In this document: piece by piece, positions 56,875 to 64,000 of the stretch | Numbering within the stretch: the stretch's first letter is position 1 | Layout of the letters: each line of letters starts with the position of its first letter | Source: Deinococcus sp. AB2017081 | Lineage (GTDB): Bacteria; Deinococcota; Deinococci; Deinococcales; Deinococcaceae | Direction of reading: 5' to 3' | Assembly: GCF_034440735.1 (NCBI RefSeq) | Contig: NZ_CP140098.1 | Location: 1,481,501 to 1,545,500 of the forward strand | DNA length: 64,000 bases | Notes under the pieces: generated by a model | Database searches by the model: none | What the model was told of the DNA's origin: nothing | The model's input: only the letters and a program-made list of their open reading frames with translations | Translations under genes and position numbers: made by a program

Positions 56875-57780
56875 ATGACGGTCATCCGTGTGGCAGTGGC
56901 GGCGTACCCGGTGGACTTCCACCCGGACTGGGCAGCCTACGAGGCCAAGGTCTCGGCGTGGGTGCAGGACGCGGCCCGACAGGGGGCGGCCCTGCTGGTC
57001 TTCCCGGAGTACGGTGCCCTGGAACTCGTGAGCCTGCTCCCCCCGGAACTCCACCACGATGTGATCGGGATGCGCCCGGCCCTCCAGGCGCTGCTGCCGG
57101 AGTTCCTGGCCCTGCATGTGCGGCTCGCGCAGCAGCACGGCGTGGGGATCGTGGCGGCCAGCCTGCCGGTCGCGTCCGGGGACGGCTACGTGAACCGCGC
57201 GTACGTGATCGGCCCGGACGGCACCGTGTCGTGGCAGGACAAGCTGATGATGACCCGCTTCGAGGACGAGGAGTGGCACATCTCGCCCGGCCAGGGCACG
57301 CGGGTCTTCGACCTGGGCGGCGTGACCTTCGGCGTGGCGATCTGCTACGACAGCGAATTCCCGCGTCTGGCCCGCACCCTGGCCGAGGCCGGCGCGGAAC
57401 TGCTGGTCGTGCCGTCCTTCACCGGCTCCCGGCGCGGCTACACGCGCGTGAGGGTGGGCAGCATGGCCCGTGCCCTGGAGGGGCAGTGCTACGCCCTGCA
57501 CGCCCCACTGATCGCGGACGCCATGTGGACGTACGCCGTCGAGGACGCCCACGGCATGAGCGCCATCTATGCACCCGCCGACAACGGTCTGCCCGAGGAC
57601 GGCATCGTCGCGCAGGGGGAGTGGAACACGCCGGGCTGGCTGATCCACGACCTCGACCTGACGCTGACCCGGAACGTGCGCGTGGACGGCCACGTCCTGA
57701 ACTGGCGGGATCGCGTGGCGGCCCAGGAACGTCCGAGCATGCCGGACACCGTGGCGCTGACCGTGCCCGTCCGTGGCTGA
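56875..57780 (+). CDS. Carbon-nitrogen hydrolase (nitrilase superfamily)
   Basis: 301 residues with the complete Glu-Lys-Cys triad: Glu in [11 protein letters not shown], Lys in [11 protein letters not shown] and Cys in [11 protein letters not shown]. The [11 protein letters not shown] start and DGTVSWQDK strand are normal for the family, which hydrolyses amides or carbamoyl groups; this branch (with long [16 protein letters not shown] insertion) has no defined substrate. ATG at 56875 is set by the promoter box. The GNAT gene overlaps its 3' end by 8 bases, so the pair may act on the same amine or amide. Confidence 0.92.
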   Translation: MTVIRVAVAAYPVDFHPDWAAYEAKVSAWVQDAARQGAALLVFPEYGALELVSLLPPELHHDVIGMRPALQALLPEFLALHVRLAQQHGVGIVAASLPVASGDGYVNRAYVIGPDGTVSWQDKLMMTRFEDEEWHISPGQGTRVFDLGGVTFGVAICYDSEFPRLARTLAEAGAELLVVPSFTGSRRGYTRVRVGSMARALEGQCYALHAPLIADAMWTYAVEDAHGMSAIYAPADNGLPEDGIVAQGEWNTPGWLIHDLDLTLTRNVRVDGHVLNWRDRVAAQERPSMPDTVALTVPVRG

Positions 57781-58297
57781 GCGGCTTCATGTCCGTCCCC
57801 TGGGCCGTTCGGATGTGGAGGCGTACCGGGAGGTGCGGCTGCAGGCGCTGTGCAACGACCCGGACGCGTTCCTGACCACGGCGGCGGACTTCGCCGCGCG
57901 GCCACTGCAGAGCGTGGCGGATCGGCTGGAGCCCACGGCCCATGCTGTGACCTTCGGCGCAGTGCTGGACGGCACGCTGGTCGGCCTGCTCACGCTGGTG
58001 CGTGAGGAGAGCGCCGTTCTCGCGCACCGGGCGAACGTGTACGGCGTGTCGGTGGCTCCGGCCGCACGGGGACAGGGGGTCGGAGCTGCCCTGCTGGACG
58101 CGGCCGTGGCCCACGCGCGCACGTGGAACGGTGTGCACAGCCTGCACCTGGCGGTCATCGAGACGCAGGCCGCTGCGCGCCGCCTGTACGAGCGCCACGG
58201 CTTTCGGGTGTGGGGCCGCCAGCCGGACGCCGTGTGCCGTGACGGTGCCCTGCAGGCCGAGGACTGGATGTGGCGGCCCCTGACCCAGGCGGACTGA
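57773..58297 (+). CDS. GNAT acetyltransferase
   Basis: 174 residues. [29 protein letters not shown] at the start (two helices), [29 protein letters not shown] with the acetyl-CoA loop RGQGVG, and [19 protein letters not shown] complete the fold. The target is unknown. GTG at 57773 overlaps the stop of the nitrilase-like gene by 8 bases, so its expression depends on it. Confidence 0.9.
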   Translation: MAERLHVRPLGRSDVEAYREVRLQALCNDPDAFLTTAADFAARPLQSVADRLEPTAHAVTFGAVLDGTLVGLLTLVREESAVLAHRANVYGVSVAPAARGQGVGAALLDAAVAHARTWNGVHSLHLAVIETQAAARRLYERHGFRVWGRQPDAVCRDGALQAEDWMWRPLTQAD

Positions 58298-58362
58298 TCC
58301 CGGCCGAATGACCGTGGGGACAGCTGAACACAGTTCAGCGCGACCGGTCGCCCTGGGGGCGC

Positions 58363-58368
58363 TATCAT
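58363..58368 (+). promoter_or_regulatory. -10 box for the phosphoesterase-holB operon, leaderless type
   Basis: TATCAT ends 7 bases before GTG 58376. An in-frame ATG at 58367 overlaps the box. Confidence 0.55.
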
Positions 58369-58375
58369 GCGCGGT

Positions 58376-59128
58376 GTGCGGCTCCTGCTGCTTTCCGACA
58401 TTCACGCCAACCACACCGCCCTCCAGGCGGTGCTCAGGGATGCCGATACCCGCAAGTACGATCAGGTGATCCACCTGGGCGACGCCCTGGGCTACGGCCC
58501 GCACCCACGTGAGGTGCTCGACACGCTGCGCGATCTGGACGCCGTGTGCATCATGGGCAACCACGACCAGATGCTGCTGGAGTACGCCGACGGCACCCGT
58601 GCCCCCAAGGACAGTGTCGTGTCGCTGGCCCTCAAGTACCAGCTCGAACGCATGTCCGAACGCGACGTGGCGTGGGTGCGGCTGTGGCGCGACGGCGTCG
58701 ATGATCCGGACATCGGGGCCCGCTACCGCCACGGCACGCCCACCAGCCTCGACGAGTACACGGACTCGGTCACGGCCGCCCGTGAGGCGTTTGCGCAGTG
58801 GCACGGGCGCCTGGCCTTCGTGGGCCACACGCACGTGCCCGCCGTGTACGCCACCCTGAACGCCCCGGTCGGCGAGTGGATCAAGATGCAGCTGTTCCAG
58901 GACGGCGGCAGCTATCTCGTGCCGCCCAGCACCCGCGTGATCCTGAATCCCGGCAGCGTGGGCCAGCCGCGCGACGGCAACCCCAAGGCCAGCTACGCGG
59001 TCTTCGACTCGGTGCGGATGCACTACGAGGTCTTCCGCGTGCCCTACGACATCGAGCGTGCCCAGGAGGCGGCCCTGGAGGCCGGACTGCCGCAGGTGCT
59101 CGCCGCCCGGCTGGCTGTCGGGAAGTAG
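58376..59128 (+). CDS. Calcineurin-like metallophosphoesterase
   Basis: 250 residues. [14 protein letters not shown] (first metal site), [36 protein letters not shown] and [15 protein letters not shown] make a full two-metal site of the MJ0936/YfcE-like phosphodiesterase branch. The substrate is unknown. GTG at 58376 was chosen over ATG 58367 because the TATCAT box leaves exactly 7 bases to it and the family starts with [10 protein letters not shown]. holB begins 5 bases after the stop. Confidence 0.9.
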   Translation: MRLLLLSDIHANHTALQAVLRDADTRKYDQVIHLGDALGYGPHPREVLDTLRDLDAVCIMGNHDQMLLEYADGTRAPKDSVVSLALKYQLERMSERDVAWVRLWRDGVDDPDIGARYRHGTPTSLDEYTDSVTAAREAFAQWHGRLAFVGHTHVPAVYATLNAPVGEWIKMQLFQDGGSYLVPPSTRVILNPGSVGQPRDGNPKASYAVFDSVRMHYEVFRVPYDIERAQEAALEAGLPQVLAARLAVGK

Positions 59129-59133
59129 GCGCC

Positions 59134-60084
59134 ATGAGCGGATCTCCGGCGAGCCCGCCGGTCAGCCTGCACCCGCAGGTGCTGGAACAGGCCGACGCCT
59201 TCCGGGGCAACGCCCTGCTGCTGAGCGGCCCCGCCCGCGTGGGCAAGCTCGCGGTGGCCCGTGCCATCGCCGCCGCACAGAACTGCACCGGCCCGCGTGG
59301 CCCCGGTGGCGAGGCCTGCGGTCAGTGCCCGTCGTGCCGCGCCATGACTGCCGGCAGCCACCCGGACGTGCTGCTCGTCGAGCCGCGCGCCACGACCACC
59401 ACCGGCAAGGCGGCGCGCCGCAAGCTGATTCCCATCGGCGCGATTCTCGATGCCCGCGACAAGGCCCACGAGTACGAGGTGCACGTCTTCGAGTTCCTGG
59501 AGGTGCGCCCCACCCACCGGCGCCGCGTGGTCATCGTGAACGGGGCCGAGCATCTGGGCCCCGAGGCCGCCAACGCCCTGCTCAAACTCGTCGAGGAGCC
59601 CCCGCACGGAGCCCTGTTCCTGTTCCTGGCCGAGGACGTCCGGGCGGTGCTGCCCACCGTCGTCAGCCGCAGCGCCCGCGTGGGCGTGGCTCCCGCCAGC
59701 GACCGGGCCCTGGAGCGTGCTCTGATCGCTGCCGGAGCGGCGCCGGAACCGGAACTCGTCGAGTTCGCCGCCGGACGCGCCGGCATGCTGGACGAGCTGG
59801 ACAAGGTCAGGAGCGCCCTGCAGGACGCCCGTGACCTGAGTGCTGCCCTGTCAGACGGTCTGCTGCCCGCCCTGGAGGCCGCCGAGGCCCTGGAGAAACG
59901 CTTTGACCCCGCGTGGCACCCCGAGACCCTGCGCTTCGTGTGGCGGCACCACCCTGCCCACCAGCGCGCCCGCGCCGACACGGCCCTGGACGCCCTTCAA
60001 GGCGCCCTGGAGGCCTATGCCAGTCCCAGCCTGGCCTTCCAGGTGTTCGCGCTGGCCCTCCGGGACGCGTTCGGCCACACCTGA
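59134..60084 (+). CDS. holB: DNA polymerase III delta' subunit
   Basis: 316 residues; clamp-loader subunit. An AAA+ fold with [16 protein letters not shown] (near 30; the P-loop lacks the usual second Lys-Thr pair, common in delta'), a zinc module with Cys at the start of [44 protein letters not shown] as Walker B and sensor region, and SRSARV. The insertion AAARKL-like [16 protein letters not shown] before IDARDKA is typical of this phylum. ATG at 59134 has no strong ribosome site, so coupling to the phosphoesterase is likely. Confidence 0.9.
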   Translation: MSGSPASPPVSLHPQVLEQADAFRGNALLLSGPARVGKLAVARAIAAAQNCTGPRGPGGEACGQCPSCRAMTAGSHPDVLLVEPRATTTTGKAARRKLIPIGAILDARDKAHEYEVHVFEFLEVRPTHRRRVVIVNGAEHLGPEAANALLKLVEEPPHGALFLFLAEDVRAVLPTVVSRSARVGVAPASDRALERALIAAGAAPEPELVEFAAGRAGMLDELDKVRSALQDARDLSAALSDGLLPALEAAEALEKRFDPAWHPETLRFVWRHHPAHQRARADTALDALQGALEAYASPSLAFQVFALALRDAFGHT

Positions 60085-60276
60085 ACACCCACCGCCGGGC
60101 AAGCTGGCGCCGGCTTCTGCTCCTGCCCACACAGCTGTGCCCACGGGCCGGCAGTCACGCGTTCCGCAGGTGCGTCTGACGGTACCCGTTCCCCCACCTG
60201 GGGGGTGGTCAAGTGTGGCAGAGCCACGGAAAGGGGACAGGTACAGTGACTTCAGTTCCACAACAGGAGGTACAGC

Positions 60277-60402
60277 ATGAAGAAACTGATCGTCGTTCTC
60301 CTCGCATCGCTGGTGTGCAGCAGCGCCATGGCCGCCCCGTCCATCCAGGGCACGTCCGGAACGGTTCACACCGACGGCAGCAAGATCGCCTGGGCCGGCT
60401 GA
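60277..60402 (+). CDS. Small secreted peptide ending in a KIAWAG motif
   Basis: 41 residues, not resembling any known family. Positions 1-20 are a textbook signal peptide (MKKLIVVLLASLVC, then SSAMAA). The mature part would be about 20 residues rich in Ser, Thr and Gly, ending SKIAWAG. AGGAGG at 60265-60270 lies 6 bases before the ATG and a 12-base hairpin follows the stop, so it has all signs of a real gene. The end motif recurs, as KIAWASG, in the subtilase at the right edge of the window. The signal peptide Cys is followed by SS, not a clear lipobox. Confidence 0.7.
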   Translation: MKKLIVVLLASLVCSSAMAAPSIQGTSGTVHTDGSKIAWAG

Positions 60403-60422
60403 ACATCCGCTGACACAGTCAC

Positions 60423-60458
60423 CACAGGCCGCCCCGGATGCGTTCCGGGCGGCCTGTG
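60423..60458. terminator. Bidirectional hairpin after the small peptide gene
   Basis: CACAGGCCGCCC (60423-60434) pairs with GGGCGGCCTGTG (60447-60458), 12 bases, and part of the 12-base loop can also pair. It lies 20 bases after the small peptide stop and 2 bases before the convergent gene's stop codon. Confidence 0.7.
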
Positions 60459-60460
60459 CC

Positions 60461-63031
60461 CTACGCGCCCGCCCGGCGGCGCAGCTTGTCCGCGTACATG
60501 CGGCGGTCGCTCTCCCGCAGCAGATCACCCGGCGTCTGCGCATCGTCCGGGGTGCGTGCCACGCCCACACTCGCACTCACGTGCGGCAGCCCCTCCCCAC
60601 CCGCCTCCCGCAACACCGCGTCCATGAGCGCCCTGAGCGAGGCGTCGTCCTGCGCGCCCGATCCGATCACCGCGAACTCATCCCCACCCATCCGGTACGC
60701 CCGCCCGACCCCCGCGAACACCCGCTCCAGGGCTCCAGCGAACCGCTGGAGCAGGCCATCCCCCTGCCCGTACCCCAGCGCGTCGTTGGTCGCCTTCAGG
60801 CCGTCCAGGTCACAGCTCACCACCCACAACGCCACCGGCGCCCGCACCGCCGCCTCCAGATCCGTCTCGAACGCCCGGCGGTTCAGGAGGCTTGTCAGCA
60901 CGTCTGTGCGGGCCATGCGCTCCAGTTCCCGCGCCGACCGTTCCGCCGCCAGCCGCGCCTCCTCCACGTCCCGCAGCCGCTCCATCTGCAACTGCTCGAA
61001 CACATTCAACAGGTGTGACGCGTCCTCCTCGTCCAGCGCACCGTCGTCTACCAGCGCGTCCCCGCCCGGCGCCAGCACCTCCAGCGCCAGATCCACCAGC
61101 GCCGGATCGAAATGCGTGCCCGCCAGCCCCTTGATCTCCGCCAGGGCCTCCTGCGACGTCCACGCCCGCTTATACGGCCGGTCCTGTGTCAACGCGTCGA
61201 ACACGTCCGCGAGCGCCACGATCCGCCCCGTGAGCGGCACCGCCTCGCCACTCAGCCCGAACGGGTACCCGCGCCCATCCCAGCGCTCATGGTGCGACAG
61301 CGCGATCTCCTCCGCCATCCGCAACAGATCGGATCGACCCCCCGACAGGATCCGCGACCCGATCAGGGTGTGCGACTTCATCTGCTCGTACTCCTCAGGC
61401 GTCAACGTCCCGGCCTTCAGCAGGATCGCATCCGGAATGCCGATCTTGCCCACGTCATGCAGGCGCGCCGCCACCCCCAGGATCCGCGCCCGCTCCTCCG
61501 GCCAGCCCAGGCCACGCGCGATCCGCGCCGCCGCCCGCCCCACCCGGCGCGTGTGCTCCCCCGTCGTGTCGTCCCGGTACTCCGCCGCCATCGCCAGCCG
61601 CGTCACGATCTCCTGGTGCGCCCGCGCCAGCTCCGCCGTCCGTTCCTTCACGCGCTGTTCCGCCGCCAGCCGCGCCTCCTGCTCCACCTCCGTCCGGATG
61701 CGGTACATGTTCGCGTCGTGCCGGGCACGATCCACCTCGAACTGGATGCTCAGGTTCCGCGTCTGTCGGTCGCGTTCGGTATTGAACAGCTCGTCCTTGA
61801 TCCGCACGTGCTCCTGGGCGTGCTCAAACGCCCGTCGGTAGTCCCCCTGCCGTGCGCCCAGCGCCGACAGAATCCGGTGGGCCTCGGCCTCCTCCTTCGG
61901 GCTTTCGCTTTCCTGTGCCAGGGTCAGGCCCCGCCGGACGTGCCCCTCGACCTGCTCAAGGTGGCCCAGCGACAATTCCACGTCTGCCAGGTGCAGCCTG
62001 GACTCGAGTTCACCCTGCGTCTCACCCAGTTCCAGTGCGATCTGCAGCGCGGATTCCAGAGCATCCCTGGCAGGGCCGTGGTGGCCGAGGTCTCCGTTCA
62101 GTTTGCCCAGGCTGTCGAGTCCGGACATCTCGCCTGACTTGAACCCGATTGCCCGGCTCAGGCCGATTCCCTGACCGAGGTACGCCGACGCGAGTTCCGT
62201 GTCGATCCCCAGATACGCGCTGCCCAGATTCAGCAGCGCGGTGGCCTCCAGCACGCCGTCTCTGGTGGCCCGGGCAGACTCGAGCGCCGACCGGCCCACT
62301 GTGACGGCGAGTTCCTGATCGTTGTTGAGCCAGTGGGCCCGTGCCAGACCGATCAGGATGAAACTGTCCAGCTTGATGTCCCTGCCAGAGGCGTGATTGG
62401 TGGTGTAGGCCTCGTTCAGCGTGTGGATGGCGGCGGCGGCGTTGCCGATCGAACTCTGGATGTTGGCGATGTTGGTCAGGGTCTTGACCTGTCCAGTGAG
62501 ATCGTCCAGGGCCCGCCAGTCGTCCAGCGCCTGCTCGAAGCACATCAGCGCGTCCTTGACCCTGCCCGTGCTGAACAGGACGCTGCCGAGGACATTGCGT
62601 GCGAACCCCTGCACGTCGCGCTGCTGGGGATCACTGGAGGGCGACACACGGCCCAGGGCGAGCCGCAGCAGCCGCTCGGCCTCGACGCCTTCCCCGAGCG
62701 CGAAACAGATCTTCCCGGCGAGTGCCTCGGATCTCGCCTGGTGCACCGGATCTTGCGCCTGCCCGAAGAGCTCGATCGCCACTGCGATGCACTCCCACGC
62801 ACGCTTGTATTCCATGGACAGCATGAGCGCCCGTGTCTGCAGGACGTGGGCCAGGGCCGTGTCGTGAACCGTGCCCTGAAGCGCCGCGCGCCGCACGAAT
62901 TCCTCGGCCGTCTGCAGGGAGACCTCGGATTCCGCCGCGAGCTGTGACTCGAGATCGGCGCGCAGCGCGTCGAGTGCCGGATCGCTGTGCCCGGGGCCGC
63001 GCTGATCAGAGAGCTGGTGTGGCGACGTCAT
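60461..63031 (-). CDS. TPR / HD-GYP / GGDEF cyclic-di-GMP protein
   Basis: 856 residues, no membrane helices. About 40-410 is an array of TPR-like repeats; about 415-470 is a coiled coil ([20 protein letters not shown]). An HD-GYP phosphodiesterase follows with HDVGKIG near 527 and [11 protein letters not shown], both intact. It ends with a GGDEF cyclase with [17 protein letters not shown] and an intact MGGDEF near 780. So the protein could both make and degrade cyclic di-GMP, with the TPR array as the sensor or partner-binding part. HD-GYP before GGDEF is the less common order. ATG at 63031 begins a hydrophilic head. Confidence 0.88.
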   Translation of the reverse strand: MTSPHQLSDQRGPGHSDPALDALRADLESQLAAESEVSLQTAEEFVRRAALQGTVHDTALAHVLQTRALMLSMEYKRAWECIAVAIELFGQAQDPVHQARSEALAGKICFALGEGVEAERLLRLALGRVSPSSDPQQRDVQGFARNVLGSVLFSTGRVKDALMCFEQALDDWRALDDLTGQVKTLTNIANIQSSIGNAAAAIHTLNEAYTTNHASGRDIKLDSFILIGLARAHWLNNDQELAVTVGRSALESARATRDGVLEATALLNLGSAYLGIDTELASAYLGQGIGLSRAIGFKSGEMSGLDSLGKLNGDLGHHGPARDALESALQIALELGETQGELESRLHLADVELSLGHLEQVEGHVRRGLTLAQESESPKEEAEAHRILSALGARQGDYRRAFEHAQEHVRIKDELFNTERDRQTRNLSIQFEVDRARHDANMYRIRTEVEQEARLAAEQRVKERTAELARAHQEIVTRLAMAAEYRDDTTGEHTRRVGRAAARIARGLGWPEERARILGVAARLHDVGKIGIPDAILLKAGTLTPEEYEQMKSHTLIGSRILSGGRSDLLRMAEEIALSHHERWDGRGYPFGLSGEAVPLTGRIVALADVFDALTQDRPYKRAWTSQEALAEIKGLAGTHFDPALVDLALEVLAPGGDALVDDGALDEEDASHLLNVFEQLQMERLRDVEEARLAAERSARELERMARTDVLTSLLNRRAFETDLEAAVRAPVALWVVSCDLDGLKATNDALGYGQGDGLLQRFAGALERVFAGVGRAYRMGGDEFAVIGSGAQDDASLRALMDAVLREAGGEGLPHVSASVGVARTPDDAQTPGDLLRESDRRMYADKLRRRAGA

Positions 63032-63047
63032 CCGTGGGTGTCCCGGG

Positions 63048-64000
63048 TCAATCCACGACTTCGTTCATGAGGGCGGCCAGGTCAATCTGGCCGCTCCCCA
63101 GCTGCCCGCCGTAGGGCCAGTTGGCAGCGCGGTCATAGATGGAATTGGTCGCGCTGTGCGATACGGCACCGGGGAGGGACGCCACGTGTTTGCGGGTGGT
63201 CTGTCCCAGCGCCAGGGCCAGGCCGCCAGACACGATGGGTGCCGCCTGACTGGTTCCAGTCCACGCCGCCATCATGTTGCCAGGGGCCGGGGCGTACACA
63301 TTCTCGCCGGGCGCAACCACCTCGGTCTGGACGCCGTAGTTCGAAAATGTCGATTTGGCACCGGTCAGGTCGACGCTCGCGACACTGAGCATGAGGGGGA
63401 GGTCGAAGCCGTACTGGGCCGGGAAGGTCAGGGTTCGCCGGGCGGCGTTGCCCACAGACGCAACGGCCAGCACGTTCTTCGATGCGGCGGCGGCCAGCGC
63501 GGTCTTGATGGCTGGAGCGTCCGTATCGGTGCCCAGGCTCAGGTTGATCACGTGGGCTCCCCGGGCCACGGCCCAGTTGATCGCCGAGACGATGCTGCTC
63601 ACATCCCCGGAGCCGTCCGGCCCCAGCACCCGCAGAGGCATGATCTTGGCCCGTGGCGCGACCTGCAGGATGATGCCGGCCACGTTTGTGCCGTGGCCGT
63701 AGCCACCGGTGCCCAGTGTGCCCTCCTCCTGCGGGACAGCATCGCCGGCATAGAAGTCCCACCATGTCGCCGGGTCGGTCAGCGCTCCCTGGAATGCGAC
63801 GTGGTCGACGTCGATCCCGGTATCGATCACAGCGACGACCGTCCCGGCCCCGAGATTGGTCGCTCGCGCCTGGGCCGACTCCAGTCGGACGTTCTGCCAC
63901 GTCTGGGTGTTCTGCGGAATCGGGGCGTACGTACCGCTGGCCCACGCGATCTTCATGCCGCCGGCCCAGGCCTGCAGCTCACCACTGGCCCACGCGATCT
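63048..64000 (-). CDS. Subtilisin-like serine protease (S8), N-terminus outside the window
   Basis: At least 317 residues; the frame is open to the right edge, so the gene starts beyond it. Catalytic Asp in [10 protein letters not shown], His in [10 protein letters not shown] and Ser in [11 protein letters not shown], with the oxyanion Asn region in VASVGNAA. Before the catalytic domain lies KIAWASG, repeated 16 residues apart (codons at about 63990-64000 and 63930-63953) with AWAGG between. The rest of the tail ([20 protein letters not shown]) is normal. It would be secreted if the missing N-terminus has a signal. It ends 16 bases from the TPR gene, on the same strand and upstream of it. Confidence 0.9.
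   Translation of the reverse strand, partial: IAWASGELQAWAGGMKIAWASGTYAPIPQNTQTWQNVRLESAQARATNLGAGTVVAVIDTGIDVDHVAFQGALTDPATWWDFYAGDAVPQEEGTLGTGGYGHGTNVAGIILQVAPRAKIMPLRVLGPDGSGDVSSIVSAINWAVARGAHVINLSLGTDTDAPAIKTALAAAASKNVLAVASVGNAARRTLTFPAQYGFDLPLMLSVASVDLTGAKSTFSNYGVQTEVVAPGENVYAPAPGNMMAAWTGTSQAAPIVSGGLALALGQTTRKHVASLPGAVSHSATNSIYDRAANWPYGGQLGSGQIDLAALMNEVVD

Noticed and set aside
57419..59023. A 534-codon minus-strand frame
   Set aside because: Runs opposite three genes with full active-site motifs; no motif of its own.

Overview
The window is high-GC (roughly two-thirds G+C by eye) bacterial chromosome that reads as a Deinococcus species. Four things point there: the codon and GC profile, the mix of house-keeping genes, the abundant c-di-GMP-type domains, and above all the many start codons that lie 6-8 bases after a TANNNT box. 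The last is the leaderless-transcript layout described for Deinococcus deserti. No tRNA, rRNA, CRISPR array, transposase or phage gene was found, and no gene-free stretch exceeds 300 bases.

Layout. 1-8.5 kb: a PPP-type phosphatase (cut by the window edge) and ispF; a PAS/GGDEF protein; two tandem paralogous small proteins; a BTAD/NB-ARC/TPR regulator whose 3' third lies in an AT-rich island; a Nudix/YigZ pair; and a large secreted DUF4403-like protein. 8.7-16.1 kb: a Tat-type lipoprotein dioxygenase, YjbQ, a DUF4034 protein, purA, folE and a membrane 5TM-GGDEF-GAF-GAF-HD-GYP protein. 16.1-27 kb: glmU, lgt, a MarR regulator, a class Ic aspartate aminotransferase, a NYN nuclease overlapping queA, a tandem-GNAT protein, an M3 oligopeptidase, a secreted CAP protein and 3-hydroxybutyrate dehydrogenase. 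27-35 kb: a MalT-like ATPase/TPR/BTAD regulator, a COG4299-like membrane protein, a secreted transglutaminase-like/polysaccharide deacetylase pair, and a divergent MarR/hydrolase pair.

35-43.7 kb holds a complete branched-chain amino-acid-type ABC importer (livJ-like, livH, livM, livG, livF). Divergent from it are a MetX-like enzyme with an alpha/beta hydrolase, then scoA-scoB and a CBS-domain protein. 43.8-53 kb: two OmpH-like secreted proteins, an SRPBCC protein, a small hydrophilic protein, an EamA exporter followed by a fused ATPase-permease ABC protein, a Nudix/SDR pair, purE-purK, a VanW protein and a GNAT. 53-64 kb: argB, pilT, a DinB-like protein, a very compact divergent pair (cyclo-ligase-like / nitrilase-superfamily), a GNAT, a metallophosphoesterase, holB, a 41-aa secreted peptide, a TPR-HD-GYP-GGDEF protein and the C-terminal part of a subtilisin-like protease.

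How they fit together: purA, purE and purK serve purine synthesis and folE serves pterin synthesis. glmU and lgt serve the envelope. scoAB and the hydroxybutyrate dehydrogenase would form a ketone-body route, though they are 15 kb apart. pilT and three GGDEF/HD-GYP proteins suggest surface motility under cyclic-dinucleotide control. The least ordinary stretch is 60.2-64.0 kb: a tiny exported protein ends in a motif (KIAWAG) that recurs as a repeat in the subtilase 3 kb away, with a TPR/HD-GYP/GGDEF protein between them.
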